Assembly (NCBI GenBank): GCA_014529385.2
Contig: CM043942.1
Location: forward strand, 23,484,491 to 23,548,490
DNA from: Adiantum capillus-veneris
Taxonomy: Eukaryota; Streptophyta; Polypodiopsida; Polypodiales; Pteridaceae
Direction of reading: 5' to 3'
Length of the DNA: 64,000 nucleotides
A program made the translations under genes and the position numbers. Shown piece after piece: positions 21,403-30,825 of the stretch (position 1 is the first letter of the stretch; every line of letters begins with the position of its first letter). Below the pieces are notes generated by a model. The model made no database searches. It saw nothing but the letters and a program-made list of their open reading frames with translations, and had not been told where the DNA came from.

Positions 21403-22398
21403 ATGATGGGCAGGCAATGCTCACAGACAAAGATGGGTCAAAAAGTTAAAGTAAAGATCACGAAGGAGATCATCAATGAGGCCTTGCATTTCCTCCCAGG
21501 GCAACACGATTTGTTGGCAAAGAAAAAGTCACTAGACAATGAAAAGGCATTCGTCAAAGCGAAGGGGAACAAATACAAATACACCGACATGATCTACGAT
21601 GAGCTGGAATTGCCAATGAGATTGATATCTCAACATTTCAGAGTTCAAAAGCCTCCTCGCTACACAGAGCCAATCCTTCACATTGCCGTGGTCATGGCTC
21701 TAGCGACAGCAGAAAATAGATCCATTCGTTGCGACTATGGATCTTATATTCTGGATAATCTGATTGAACCAAATTTAAAAAGCTCGGCAAAAAACAAAAC
21801 CTACATGAGTGCAGGGCCGATGCTAACCAGAATAGCATACCAAGCTTTGGGAATGATCGAGGATTTGCCAGCTGCCAGCTCACAAACGGCCTTGATCCAG
21901 AAAGCGAAGCTGGTAGCACACTCTGTAAGGACAACACCTGGCGCTACATCATCGCGCTCAGCGCACGCCACCAATAAAAGTTCTAATGATGAAGACAAAA
22001 CAGAGACAGACGATGAAGGAAAATCTCAAGAGTCGAGAGATAAAGTGCCTTCAGAATTTGAGGAAAGTGAGGAAGAAGATTCAACAAAGTCGCTTGAGAG
22101 AAAACGCGGAGAGAGGAGTGCAATACCGCAATCGGATTTGCAAAAGGCGTATGCTGAAGCCCAGAAGAGAGTCGAAGAAAGACGCACCAAATTGAGGGCT
22201 GACAGACATGCTCGAGCAGCGGAGACGCAACAGGCACAAAAACTCAGATTAGAAAGGGAAAGACAACAAAGGATAGAAAATGCAACTCGCCTATGGGCTG
22301 AGAAGCAAAGACTGGAAGCAGAACAAAAGGCTGTTGAAGTGGACTTATCCTCACAGTCTACGGAACAAACGAAGGAACAGGATGCGGGTGAAGAGTAG
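21403..22398 (+). CDS. G1 aORF, N-terminal open segment
   Basis: A 331-codon uninterrupted segment of the second ORF. It contains KVKVKITKEIINEALHFLPG, a globular block ending in MLTRIAYQALGMIEDLP, then an acidic/Ser-rich stretch (DEDKTETDDEGKSQES) and a highly charged helical region with RERQQR and QKRVEERR. The upper end overlaps the preceding frame at the A-run frameshift. The ATG at 21403 is not the original start; that is at 21090. Confidence 0.6.
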   Translation: MMGRQCSQTKMGQKVKVKITKEIINEALHFLPGQHDLLAKKKSLDNEKAFVKAKGNKYKYTDMIYDELELPMRLISQHFRVQKPPRYTEPILHIAVVMALATAENRSIRCDYGSYILDNLIEPNLKSSAKNKTYMSAGPMLTRIAYQALGMIEDLPAASSQTALIQKAKLVAHSVRTTPGATSSRSAHATNKSSNDEDKTETDDEGKSQESRDKVPSEFEESEEEDSTKSLERKRGERSAIPQSDLQKAYAEAQKRVEERRTKLRADRHARAAETQQAQKLRLERERQQRIENATRLWAEKQRLEAEQKAVEVDLSSQSTEQTKEQDAGEE

Positions 22399-22557
22399 AA
22401 TCAGGCTGAACAGCTTAAGCAGATCGAGAGAGATAGGAATCTGGATGCGCGACGCACGGCGGATCTCACCCGCCAAAGAATAATCAGGATCCTAAAGAAA
22501 AGGAAAGCGGAAGCATCTGCTTCGCAACAAGGCGAGGAATCTTCCAAAAGGAGACAT

Positions 22558-24288
22558 GTGCGGGAAAAATCAAGTCTGCCTCCTCCATCACCCAAATCAC
22601 CTCCTCGCTCGCCTAGAAACTCACCTCCACCATCACCCAAATCTCCACCTCCTCTCCCTTCTCCATCGAACAAAAAACAGCCAACTCCTCCCCCTTCAAC
22701 CTCGCAAAAGGAGGATGTACCATCTACAGAATCCATTAAATACCAAGAAGCATGTCAAGCAGTGGCGGGATTTGATTACAAGCAAACACTGCGAGAGTTA
22801 GAGCGGGAGTTCCAGTGTCAATACGTAGTGCTGTCTGAAAAGGAAAGGCAGGTACAGGAAGCCCGACAAAACCAAGAATCAGGGCAAGAGGAGTTCGACA
22901 ACCTAAGAACGCGACTAGAATGCACAACGGAGGAAAGAGACCTTGAGCGGCAACAGGCTCAGTCTCTGATCAAAGATTTGGTGGATGTCAGGACAGACCT
23001 GACTGCCAAAGAGAAAGAGTGCCAAGAACTGACGACCAAAGTCCAGAAAGCGACGGAGCAGCTCGCCTACGAAAGTGCAAGATTTCAAAGGCTTAGCAAC
23101 TCCTACAGCACTGTCAAGGGCACTCTGACGGCTTTGATGGCTAATCAGGAACCTGCTGGAGCATTGTTCTCCACATCTGACAATGCAAGAGCAGCACTGA
23201 AAGCAGAGCTCGAGCAGGAAAGGCTCCAAAGACAGCTGCTTGTATCGGGAATGGTGGCCCAGACAGCGGCCAACGAGTTAAGATTGAAAGAAGTGGAGCA
23301 ACAACTCGCTCAAGCAAGCACTGAACTCCATATTCAGAGACAGATCGCTGACACATTACTAAAAGAAAAGGAAGAGTTGCTTGCCCAACAGCAAATCAAA
23401 GCAGGCAAGGAACAGACTCGACCGCAACTGTTGCCTGGACAACATGCGACAGATTTTCCTGGAACCTCACAACAAGGGCAACAGGAGCAGGAATTTGAAG
23501 GACCTGATCTGGACATACGAGATGAACTCAGTGAAAGCATACAGGACATGCCAGAAGGGCCGGCCAAGGAATATATGTTATATGAAAAGAAGATACTGGA
23601 GTCAGCAGCCCTGACGTATTTACAACCAGAAGAGCAAGTGGAAGGGTTTGGCCACGAATACCTTCCGTTTCCTCTGATGTGCCATGAAGCAAATCTATGG
23701 AAAGAAAAGATGCGGCCAGCCTTGCCACGAAACAAAGAAGGGGATTACGAGGGCATTGCACTCACGGTGGAAGAAGCTCAGGTGCTCGTCGATGACCACC
23801 CCAAGTGGAGACAAAAGTGGTTGGACAAGAGACTACAGGATCTAACAAACTACCACAACGCGCCTCAACATATACAGATAGATCCTACATTCTGCCCTGT
23901 CCCTCGAAGACGCACTTGGAAAGATTTCACAACATGGAAGGGATCAAGGCAGCACAAGCTAAATTACCCGATTCTGACAGCACAGCATCCCCCTACAGTG
24001 GCGTACATGGTCAGCACATTGAACTCTACAGTCACTTTGCTACGGGATGTCCCCGATTTGGCCTGCCAGATGTTAGTAAAGATAGCCCGGATGATCGTCA
24101 CCTGCATCCAGGTGTTTAAAGACAATGAAGGCGACGATCATCCGTGGAATCTGTTCTTGGAAGGACACAAAGGCATCTGGTGGAATCTACAGGATTCACC
24201 GCCACAGCATATCTTGATGGCCATGTACTCCCGGCTAATGTACCTGCCATCCCACTACTTGCAAACATTTGAAGAGCCTTCGTCATAG
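22558..24288 (+). CDS. G1 aORF, proline-rich linker, coiled coil and C-terminal domain
   Basis: A 576-codon segment. A Pro-Ser run (PPPSPKSPPRSPRN) is followed by ~200 residues of strong coiled coil (repeated Glu/Gln/Leu heptads) and then a ~220-residue folded-looking block: YMLYEKKILESAAL, WRQKWLDKRLQDL, FCPVPRRRTWKDF, YMVSTLNSTVTLL and DLACQMLVKIARM. The G2 counterpart shares WRKGWLNKY, FCPVPRARSW and DLSCQMLKKICR, so the domain is conserved between two different elements. The terminal residues from 24275 are out of frame. Function is unknown; a structural or RNA-binding accessory protein is a guess. Confidence 0.65.
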   Translation: MREKSSLPPPSPKSPPRSPRNSPPPSPKSPPPLPSPSNKKQPTPPPSTSQKEDVPSTESIKYQEACQAVAGFDYKQTLRELEREFQCQYVVLSEKERQVQEARQNQESGQEEFDNLRTRLECTTEERDLERQQAQSLIKDLVDVRTDLTAKEKECQELTTKVQKATEQLAYESARFQRLSNSYSTVKGTLTALMANQEPAGALFSTSDNARAALKAELEQERLQRQLLVSGMVAQTAANELRLKEVEQQLAQASTELHIQRQIADTLLKEKEELLAQQQIKAGKEQTRPQLLPGQHATDFPGTSQQGQQEQEFEGPDLDIRDELSESIQDMPEGPAKEYMLYEKKILESAALTYLQPEEQVEGFGHEYLPFPLMCHEANLWKEKMRPALPRNKEGDYEGIALTVEEAQVLVDDHPKWRQKWLDKRLQDLTNYHNAPQHIQIDPTFCPVPRRRTWKDFTTWKGSRQHKLNYPILTAQHPPTVAYMVSTLNSTVTLLRDVPDLACQMLVKIARMIVTCIQVFKDNEGDDHPWNLFLEGHKGIWWNLQDSPPQHILMAMYSRLMYLPSHYLQTFEEPSS

Positions 24289-24500
24289 GATTCTTCGAAA
24301 TGGATTCAATGATTTTCCATCCCATGGCAAAGGACCTCAAGGCAAGGTACGTGGCATACCAACACACATTATCAGAAAACCCATTCAGACAACACCAAGA
24401 AGCCCTCGAAGCCGTACTGCGCACAACAAGCTTTTCAGCGACACTCGCTTCATTAGAGCCACATCAACGGCCAAAACACTGACATGCACGAGGGCGTGCA

Positions 24501-24517
24501 AGGATAAGGAAGGGGGA
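24501..24517 (+). promoter_or_regulatory. G1 polypurine tract
   Basis: AGGATAAGGAAGGGGGA lies directly before the 3' LTR (2 bases away), the normal primer position for plus-strand DNA synthesis. Its position after the second ORF shows that this ORF is inside the element. Confidence 0.85.
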
Positions 24518-25415
24518 TGTGTTTGGCGGAAGAAGCAACAGGCGGCCGTGGCCAAAAGGACCATAATTTCCTGAGAAACCATTGTAAAATTCTTTTGTAA
24601 AGAAGCATCTCTAAGCCGGGAAATTATCAAGGATGTATGATTATTCTTTTGGGAGCAATTGTATATTAGAGAGCTAGTTTTAAGAGTAGGAGCTTATGGC
24701 CGGACAAGCCATTGTTTGCAAAGACCTAATCTATAAAGGTCAATTTCTGTAAGTTTTGGATAATCTTTTGAATGGAGAACTGAGAAGACAGCGTACGTTT
24801 GAGAGCTCCTTCTTGTTCAAACTTGTAATCTTCGCCATTACGGCTACGGTAATCCAAATTTAGATTTGATTATTGCATTGTGCTCCTCTCCTCTTGATCT
24901 TTCAGTTAAGTGTAATCATTCAAGATTCGGGGTAGATTTTCGACTACGAGTTTGAGGCCTTAAATCGCTGTTTTGAGTGTCTATATGCGTGTTTTATGTC
25001 GTTTCGACCCTAGGAGGGGCTTTAGGGACCTTAGAACGACCCTTTAGGATCAATCGTTTACTGTTTTTGCGTACTTTGGGATGAACGATCGCGATCGTTG
25101 TACCTTCTCAGAATGCTGTGACAGTGATACGATATGTTCCTGATAGTCCCATGTAGCTTCCCTTCAAGTTTCGTGCGATTCCGATATGATTTTCATGGCG
25201 AACGGGCATGATGACTGTCGAGCTATGTAGAAGGACATAGGCAGATTACTTGGCTTTAGTGTGTTCGATTTGCTTGTAGAGTTAGTAGTTGCATCTCTTC
25301 GAGATCACTTCATTAGGATTGACACCCTAGTGAGTTTCCATGCCTCATCCGAGTCGCTTCCCCTGTATCGATAATATAATGTTGATACTTGAGAGCTATG
25401 CTATGGACGTCCGTC

Positions 25416-25420
25416 ACGGC
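25416..25420. repeat. Target-site duplication of C1, left copy (ACGGC)
   Basis: ACGGC at the left and GCGGC at 28865-28869 differ by one base; the intact 5' LTR of G1 has GCGGC here, so the left copy has mutated. Confidence 0.75.
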
Positions 25421-25612
25421 TGAAGGAGTACGAGCGGAAGTGCGACGCGAGAGAGAGTGCGAGAAGAAGAGCACGACGATATGGTGAACTCGTTCTACTG
25501 TAATGTGTAGAGCATAGTGAGTTCTTATTAGGTTTTAACAAAAGAATATGTGTACAAATCTGGCGGCCCGCCCACTTACCTGGGCGACCACATTGGGCTT
25601 TATACCCCAACA
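25421..25612 (-). repeat. C1 3' LTR
   Basis: 192 bp; about nine differences from the copy at 28672-28864. It begins TG and ends CA in plus-strand reading. The adjacent sequence (25613-25624) is the PPT on the minus strand. Confidence 0.92.
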
Positions 25613-25624
25613 ACCTCCCATTTA
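25613..25624 (-). promoter_or_regulatory. C1 polypurine tract
   Basis: On the minus strand this reads TTTAAATGGGAGGT, directly followed by the 3' LTR. Confidence 0.75.
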
Positions 25625-25701
25625 AAGTCCAATGTGGTACTTTAAGTGTGAGAGAAGCTACTATACAAGCTAATATACAAGAGTTGTAGAGAAGTGATGT
25701 A

Positions 25702-28452
25702 CTACCCTACACCTAACTGCTTGCGAAAATGCGCAAAGCTCTCGGAGGGAAGTCCTTTTGTAAGTAGATCAGCAGGATTTTCTGTGGTGTGAACTTTGAC
25801 AAGCTGAAGTTGCTTATCCTCGAGCATTTCCCTGATGAAATGATACTTCACATCCACATGCTTTGTCTTTGAGTGATAAACTGGATTGCGAGCCAATTGT
25901 ATAGCACTTTGACTATCACAATATAACACAGGCATCTCTTCTTTGATTCCCAAATCTGTTACTAGTCAATAAAGCCAAATTGATTCTTTGCATACCTCTG
26001 ATGCTGCAACATATTCAGCCTCTGTAGTAGACTGAGTAACACAATCTTGTAATCTGGAACGCCATGATACTGCTCCACCAGCCAATGTAAAGACATACCC
26101 TGACGTAGACCTTCGGTTGTCTAAGTCACCTGCATAATCTGAGTCATTAAAACCCTTTACACTTAGCTCCTGACTCCCATAGCATATACGCATACTCTTT
26201 GTAGCTTTCAGGTATTTCAATATTCCTTTCACTACCTCCCAATGTTTCTTGCCTGGGTTTGACATGTATCGACTTACTACTCCCACTGCAAATGCAATGT
26301 CTGGGCGAGTAGCAATCATTGCATACATCAAACTACCCACTGCAGACACATATGGAATCTTATCCATTTCATCCTGTTCTTCCTCAGACACAGGACAATC
26401 TTGTTTGCTAAGTTTCACATATGGTGGCAATGGAACACTCAGTGCCTTTCCCTTCTCCATATTGAAACGTTGCAAAACCTTGTCAATATACTATGTTTGA
26501 GATAACCAAATCAACTTCTTTGATCTGTCTCTCTCAATGCGCATACCAAGTATATGACTTGCCTCACCCATGTCTTTCATGTCAAACGATTTTGCCATCT
26601 TTGGCTTCAAAGCTGAAATTTCTTCCAAGTGCTTGCCAGCAATCAACATGTCATCCACATACAAAATAAGGATCAGCCAACTGCCATCCTTAGCCTTCTT
26701 TGTATATAGACAGTGATCGAACTCACTATGTTTGTAGCCTTGAGAAAGCATAAACTTGTGGAATTTATGGTACCATGCCCTCGGTGATTGTTTTAAGCCA
26801 TAAAGACTCTTTAACAACAGGCATACCCAATCTTCCTTGCCTTTCTCAACAAACCCTTCTGGCTGCTGCATGTAAATTTCCACATCTAAATCACCATGCA
26901 AGAACGTTGTCTTGACATCCATTTGGTGCAACACCAAATCTAATATGGCAACCAATGCAAGAAAGCATCTCAATGTAGTCATCTTGACCACCGGAGAGAA
27001 GACTTCATCAAAGTCAATGCCTTGTTCTTGCTTAAATCCCTTGGCAACAAGCCTTGCTTTGTACTTTGGCTGACTATCATGAGCGGTGATCTTATACCTG
27101 TAAACCCATTTACAAGGTAGAGCCTTTTTGCCCTGTGGTAATTTAACTAGCTTCCATGTCTTGTTTTTATGCAGAGCTGTCATCTCTGACTGCATGGCCA
27201 ATTGCCAATTCCCGGAGTCCTTCATTTGCACTGCTTCCTTGTAACATGAAGGCTCATTGCAATCAGTCAACATGACATAGTTCATAGATGGAACAAACCT
27301 ATCAGGAGGTCGCATGACACGTCCAGATCTACGCACAATAGGTGGCTCAGGCTCAGCCACAACCTGTGGTTCCACTCTATCTTGTCCTTGCTCCTCTTGA
27401 GCCCTGACATTTTGTCTTGCACGTGCAGGTCCATCTTCTTGGAAGACAACTCTTCTAATCTCCTCAACCCTCTCTGGTTTAGAATGATATTTGGATTCAT
27501 TAAAGTGAACATCATTTCTGCGGACAACCTTTCTGGATTCGGGATCCCAAAGTCTGTACCCCATCTCACTAGAATTACCATAGCCTAGAAAGATGCACTT
27601 TCTACTCTTTGGCTCAAGTTTGTTCCTAAATTCCTTTGGAACGTGAGTATATGCCTCACAGCCAAAGACTCTGAGATGCTTGTATGAGGGCATTTTGCCT
27701 GACCATACCATCTCTGGCACTGAATCCTTCTGCAAAACCTTGCTAGGAGATCTATTTACAAGATGAACAGCTGTTGATACAGCTTCAGCCCAAAACCCAT
27801 TTGGCAGTTGTGCATTAGACAACATACTTCTGACCTTCTCTTGTATGGTCCTATTCATCCTCTCAGCAACACCATTTTGAGGAGGATTGTAAGGAGCAGT
27901 AAGTTCACGTTTTATACCTTTTGACTCACAAAAGTCCTGAAAGGCCTTTGAAACATACTCTCCACCATTGTCAGTGCGTAAGCATTTAAGCTTCTTGCCA
28001 CTCTAATTCTCCACAAGTGTCACAAACGTTTTGAAAACACTGAACGCTTCATCCTTGTGCTTGAGAAAGTAAACCCATACTTTCCTCGAGTAATCATCTA
28101 TAAATGTCATAAAGTAAGAAGCTCCCCCTAGAGATAGGTTAGGCATAGGTCCACACAAATCACTATGAACAAGTGCCAACTGTGTATCTCTTCTACTGCT
28201 TCTATGCTTATGTGGCTGCTGTGTTTGCTTACCATACAGACAATGTTCACAGAATTCAAAATCATTAAATGAAAAGCCAGGCAAATAACCAGAACGAGAC
28301 AAGATTTCCATTCCCTTCTTGGACATATGTCCTAACCGGCTATGCCACAAAGAAACGTTCGGCTGCTCGGTTACATTCATTACATTTTTAGAGACATTTG
28401 ATACATAAATCATGTAAAGTCCTCCAGACTTTACTCCATGTGCTACTGTCAT
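25702..28452 (-). pseudogene. pol: C1 pol: integrase, RT and RNase H, one frame with three stops
   Basis: All pieces (28452-28003, 27858-26491, 26475-25966, 25953-25702) are in one frame. In-frame stops are at 28003-28005, 26491-26493 and about 25966-25968. Order: pre-integrase zinc region (WHSRLGHMSKKGM, FCEHCLYGK), integrase core with catalytic acids in LVHSDLCGPM, CLRTDNGGEY and NGVAERMNR, then RT (ALPCKWVYRYK, ARLVAKGF, FDEVFSPVVKM, catalytic LYVDDMLIAG) and RNase H (DSDYAGD, STTEAEYVAASE, VLYCDSQSAI, VKYHFIREM). Every catalytic residue seen is intact. Few lesions compared with the other elements suggest it is young. Confidence 0.92.
26491..27858 (-). CDS. C1 integrase C-terminus and reverse transcriptase, open segment
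   Basis: The longest uninterrupted segment of the C1 pol (455 codons). It begins within the integrase at MNRTIQEKVRSML, just after the catalytic Glu, runs through the integrase C-terminal part (FWAEAVSTAVHLVNRSPS, HLRVFGCEAYTHVP, IFLGYGNSSEMGYRLWD) and into copia RT with the catalytic YVDD. It stops at LIWLSQT. The upstream stop at 28003 lies within the integrase core. Confidence 0.85.
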   Translation of the reverse strand: MNRTIQEKVRSMLSNAQLPNGFWAEAVSTAVHLVNRSPSKVLQKDSVPEMVWSGKMPSYKHLRVFGCEAYTHVPKEFRNKLEPKSRKCIFLGYGNSSEMGYRLWDPESRKVVRRNDVHFNESKYHSKPERVEEIRRVVFQEDGPARARQNVRAQEEQGQDRVEPQVVAEPEPPIVRRSGRVMRPPDRFVPSMNYVMLTDCNEPSCYKEAVQMKDSGNWQLAMQSEMTALHKNKTWKLVKLPQGKKALPCKWVYRYKITAHDSQPKYKARLVAKGFKQEQGIDFDEVFSPVVKMTTLRCFLALVAILDLVLHQMDVKTTFLHGDLDVEIYMQQPEGFVEKGKEDWVCLLLKSLYGLKQSPRAWYHKFHKFMLSQGYKHSEFDHCLYTKKAKDGSWLILILYVDDMLIAGKHLEEISALKPKMAKSFDMKDMGEASHILGMRIERDRSKKLIWLSQT

Positions 28453-28671
28453 AGAACCACGTAGTCAAAAATGGCCTGCGTAGACCTTTGTCGAAGCCGA
28501 ACGGTGGCCGAGACGACCTCAGAATGAAATTCTGAGAACACCAAGCCCTTCGGGTTTACTCACAGGATTTGGGGCCGTGTCTTCGCCTGTCAAATTTCAC
28601 TCCAATCTGAGTTGGTGACTCTAGCCTTTTGCAGTGCTGCCCCGAGCCTCGATCTGAGTTCTGATACCAGT
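28453..28671 (-). other. C1 5' untranslated leader and deletion junction
   Basis: About 200 bp between the PBS and the first recognisable pol residue. Gag and protease should lie here in a full copia element but are missing. The PBS (minus TGGTATCAGAAC, 28658-28669) is complementary to initiator-Met tRNA apart from one base, two bases from the LTR. Confidence 0.75.
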
Positions 28672-28864
28672 TGAAGGAGTACGAGCGGAAGTGCGACGCG
28701 AGGGAGAGTTCGAGAAGAAGAGCACGACGATATGGTGAACTCGCTCTACTATAATGTGTATAGCATAGTGAGTTCTTATTAGGTTTTAACAAAAGAAATA
28801 TGTGTACATACCTGGCGGCCCGCCCACTTACCTGGGTGACCACATTGGGCTTTATACCCCAACA
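28672..28864 (-). repeat. C1 5' LTR
   Basis: 193 bp, matching the LTR at 25421-25612 with about nine differences. As the element is on the minus strand this is the promoter LTR; the PBS follows it at lower coordinates. Confidence 0.92.
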
Positions 28865-28881
28865 GCGGCAACCCGCAAAAA

Positions 28882-28886
28882 TTACC
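28882..28886. repeat. Target-site duplication of G1, right copy (TTACC)
   Basis: Identical to 6756-6760. The flanks beyond join minus-strand chromovirus PPT (right) to probable chromovirus LTR (left). Confidence 0.9.
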
Positions 28887-29289
28887 TCTCTCTTGAAATC
28901 ATAGTCGTCCTCGAGTATGGGATAGAGAAGATAAAGAATATTCATTAGTCTTTTTTCCTAGCGGGTAGAGGATTACTATATTACCCTACAACATCGTTCC
29001 AGAATGGATGACTAGTCCATTTGGCGCTTGAGAGCCTAAGTTGCCGCAAGCATGTCTACACATTGGTCCTATCAATCTTCCATAGTAGAGTGACAAGGTC
29101 TACTTGGTGTTCAAAAGACGTCGTCTCCACAAACTTGATCTAAGCATGCATACTACTTCATTTTTGTGCACAATAAAGAAAAAGAGAATCTTATAAGACA
29201 AAAACTTTGATCATTTTTAACATTTGTACATTTCCTTACTCTAGAAAAGCATTCTAAGCATTGACAATATTTAGGTTATCCTTTAATTG
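28887..29289 (-). other. Chromovirus 3' untranslated region with PPT
   Basis: No coding seen. On the minus strand it ends TCGAGGACGACTATG and then AAGAGAGAGG at 28887-28896, next to the G1 target site. A purine tract after a CGAGGACGA-type word is common at chromovirus 3' ends, from general knowledge. Confidence 0.5.
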
Positions 29290-29648
29290 TATGTCTTGCA
29301 TCCATCTAGCATCTTCAAAAGGATAATTTTAAACTTAATAAGATATCGTCAGATAGTCTTACCGCCTCTTAGTACCTTGTCTTCGTGTCGGAGAATGGAC
29401 TCGGACTGCAACACCTTTTCTTGGTCCTCAATCTCCAGTGGGTCTTCAATGGTTGGTTCTTGAGGTGGCTCTCCTTTGTAAGGCTTTAGTAGGCTCACAT
29501 GGAAAGCATTGTGTATGAGCCAATGGTTGGGCAACTTGAGTTGATAGGCCATCTCATTGATTGGCCTAAGAATCTGGAAGGGACCATAGTACCTTATTGC
29601 TAACTTAGCATAGTACTTTTGGTGTCCTTTAGGATTCTTGCCCGTCAT
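29290..29648 (-). pseudogene. Chromovirus integrase C-terminus and chromodomain
   Basis: The minus frame shows the C-terminal GPY/F-like segment ([32 protein letters not shown]) and then a chromodomain: [17 protein letters not shown], an in-frame stop at 29349, RYLIKFK, a frameshift, then EDARWM. Aromatic and acidic positions of the chromodomain are recognisable. Such domains steer integration towards particular chromatin marks. It is inactive here because of the breaks. Confidence 0.75.
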
Positions 29649-29920
29649 GTGCCTTAATAGAGCCTTGGGAAATTTGAGTAAGACCCAATCATTTTCTTTA
29701 AAGGCTTGGGCTCTTCTGTGCTTGTCAGCACAGCAGCCTTTTGCCTTTGCTGTAAGATAGAGATAGCATCCTTAATCTTTTGGAAAGATTCTTGTAGGTC
29801 TCGGCTATAGTCATCTACAACGAAGATCTTCCCATGTACCTTAAGTAGAGAGGGACCTTTTGATCTTCACTCAATTACCTCGAAAGGTGCTTTTCCCATG
29901 GAAGTATGTACAGTGTTATG

Positions 29921-30813
29921 TTAGGCATACTCCACTAAGGGTAAGTACTTCTCCCATTCGGATCTTTGATCTACTTCCGTTACATAGGCTTTTAGTAGAT
30001 CAAGAATTGTTAGGTTAGCTATTTCACTTTGGCCATCCGTTTGTGGGTGATAGGCCGAAGAGAAGTTTAGCCTTGTTCCTAAATTCTCAAAGAGAGGGTA
30101 CCCTTCCAAAAATTACTGGTCATTCTAGGATCTCTATCCGACACTATGGACATTGGCAAGCCATGGTACTTGAAGATTTGTGAAATGAAGAGGGTTGCCA
30201 TTTGATGGGCTTTGATAGTCTTTTTGACAGGTATAAAATGAGCATGTTTACTAAACCTGTCTATTATCGTCCATATTCCCGTATTCCCATGGATAGACTT
30301 AGGCAATCCGAAGATAAAATGCATGGATATGCTCTCCCATGGTGAATTAGGGATTGGCAAAGGTTGAAGCAATCCAGGTTGCTTCCCTCTATCAAACTTC
30401 GTCTTTTGGCATACCACACATTTAGAAACATACTCTTGTATGTTTGCTTTCATGGTAGGCCAATAGAAATATGTTTCAATCCCATTTAGGGTAGACTGAA
30501 TCCCTCTATGCCCTACATAAGGAGGAGCATTAGATTCATACATTACTTTCTCACGCAGTGAGCTAGTAACGCATAGTCTATTGCCATAGAGAAGATAACC
30601 ATATTGTAAAGTAAATGGTTCCTCTTTCTTCCCTAGTGCAAGGGCTAAAATCACATCTTTAAAATCGGGATCAATAGCATACTCATCTATCATAGAAGAT
30701 AGATCATTGTGAGTTGCTATGGAAACCGCATTCACTCCCGGCCTTCTTGAGAGTGCATCAGCTACTTGATTATGCTTGCCAGCAATGTGAGCAATATGAA
30801 AATGAAATTGCAA
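29921..30813 (-). pseudogene. Chromovirus integrase core
   Basis: Two overlapping pieces (30813-30079 and 30109-29921) in different frames. The first opens with the end of RNase H (AGKHNQVADALSRRPG), then the zinc module (GHRGIQSTLNGIETYFYWP, CVVCQKTK) and the core. The first catalytic Asp of DDE is replaced by His (ISMHFIFGLP where MDF is usual); VSDRDPRMTSNFW carries the second acid and YHPQTDGQSE the third. A frameshift at about 30090 separates the third. Not functional. Confidence 0.85.
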
Positions 30814-30825
30814 AAGAATGTTTGC

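Larger units (their letters stand above)
21090..24482 (+). pseudogene. G1 second large ORF (aORF), about 1,130 codons, broken
   Basis: It starts at ATG 21090 (MPRPKKDRQW). An extra A in the run at about 21441 shifts to the frame of 21403-22398; an in-frame TAG at 22396-22398 is followed in the same frame by 22558-24288; a further one-base loss near 24273 shifts to the frame ending at 24482. Domains: an N-terminal block (about residues 60-270) homologous to the G2 aORF, with RAIHLEQFF, SSIQYDGQAMLT and MLTRIAYQALG; a charged linker; a Pro/Ser-rich run (22573-22700); a long coiled coil (about 22800-23400); and a C-terminal block conserved in G2 (FCPVPRR, DLACQMLVKIAR, LMYLPSHYLQTFEE). There is no signal peptide or membrane span, so it is not an envelope gene. 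The N-terminal block recalls the 'putative plant transposon protein' family found downstream of pol in some gypsy elements; that assignment is tentative. Confidence 0.75.
25421..28864 (-). mobile_element. C1: Ty1/copia element lacking gag and protease, nested in G1
   Basis: A 3,444-bp element with LTRs of 192 and 193 bp (TGAAGGAG...CCCCAACA), minus-strand coding, a Met-tRNA PBS at 28658-28669 and a PPT at 25613-25624. The coding part starts in the pre-integrase region; the usual ~1.5 kb of gag and protease is absent, with only ~200 bp between PBS and the first codon of the remnant. The pol frame is continuous except for three stops. It is therefore an internal-deletion derivative, probably mobilised by a full-length relative. 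It is younger than G1, whose LTR it splits. Confidence 0.92.
6761..28881 (+). mobile_element. G1: giant Ty3/gypsy LTR retrotransposon (about 18.7 kb without its nested insertion)
   Basis: Paired LTRs (TG...CA, 913 bp each once the insertion is removed), a 5-bp TSD, a PBS just inside the 5' LTR and a polypurine tract just before the 3' LTR define the element. Inside are a ~1.5-kb leader, a single-frame Gag-Pro-Pol polyprotein (9221-18834), a ~2.3-kb non-coding linker and a second large ORF (21090-24482). The RT sequence and Asp-type PBS point to the non-chromovirus Ogre/Tat/Athila side of plant gypsy elements; the exact lineage is not resolvable by eye. LTRs differ at roughly 30-35 positions, so the insertion is fairly recent, yet the polyprotein has many stops. 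Copia element C1 is nested in the 3' LTR. Confidence 0.94.
24520..28881 (+). repeat. G1 3' LTR, split by copia element C1
   Basis: The LTR reads 24520-25420, is interrupted by C1 (25421-28864), and resumes at 28865-28881. Removing C1 and one copy of its 5-bp duplication restores 913 bp, the same length as the 5' LTR. The terminal base pattern is AAAAA instead of AACA, one substitution from the 5' LTR. TATAAA is at 24732-24737 and the palindrome at 25084-25099. Confidence 0.93.

Noticed and set aside
21090-24482. Envelope gene
   Set aside because: No signal peptide, membrane anchor or Cys-rich ectodomain; the product is coiled-coil and charged.
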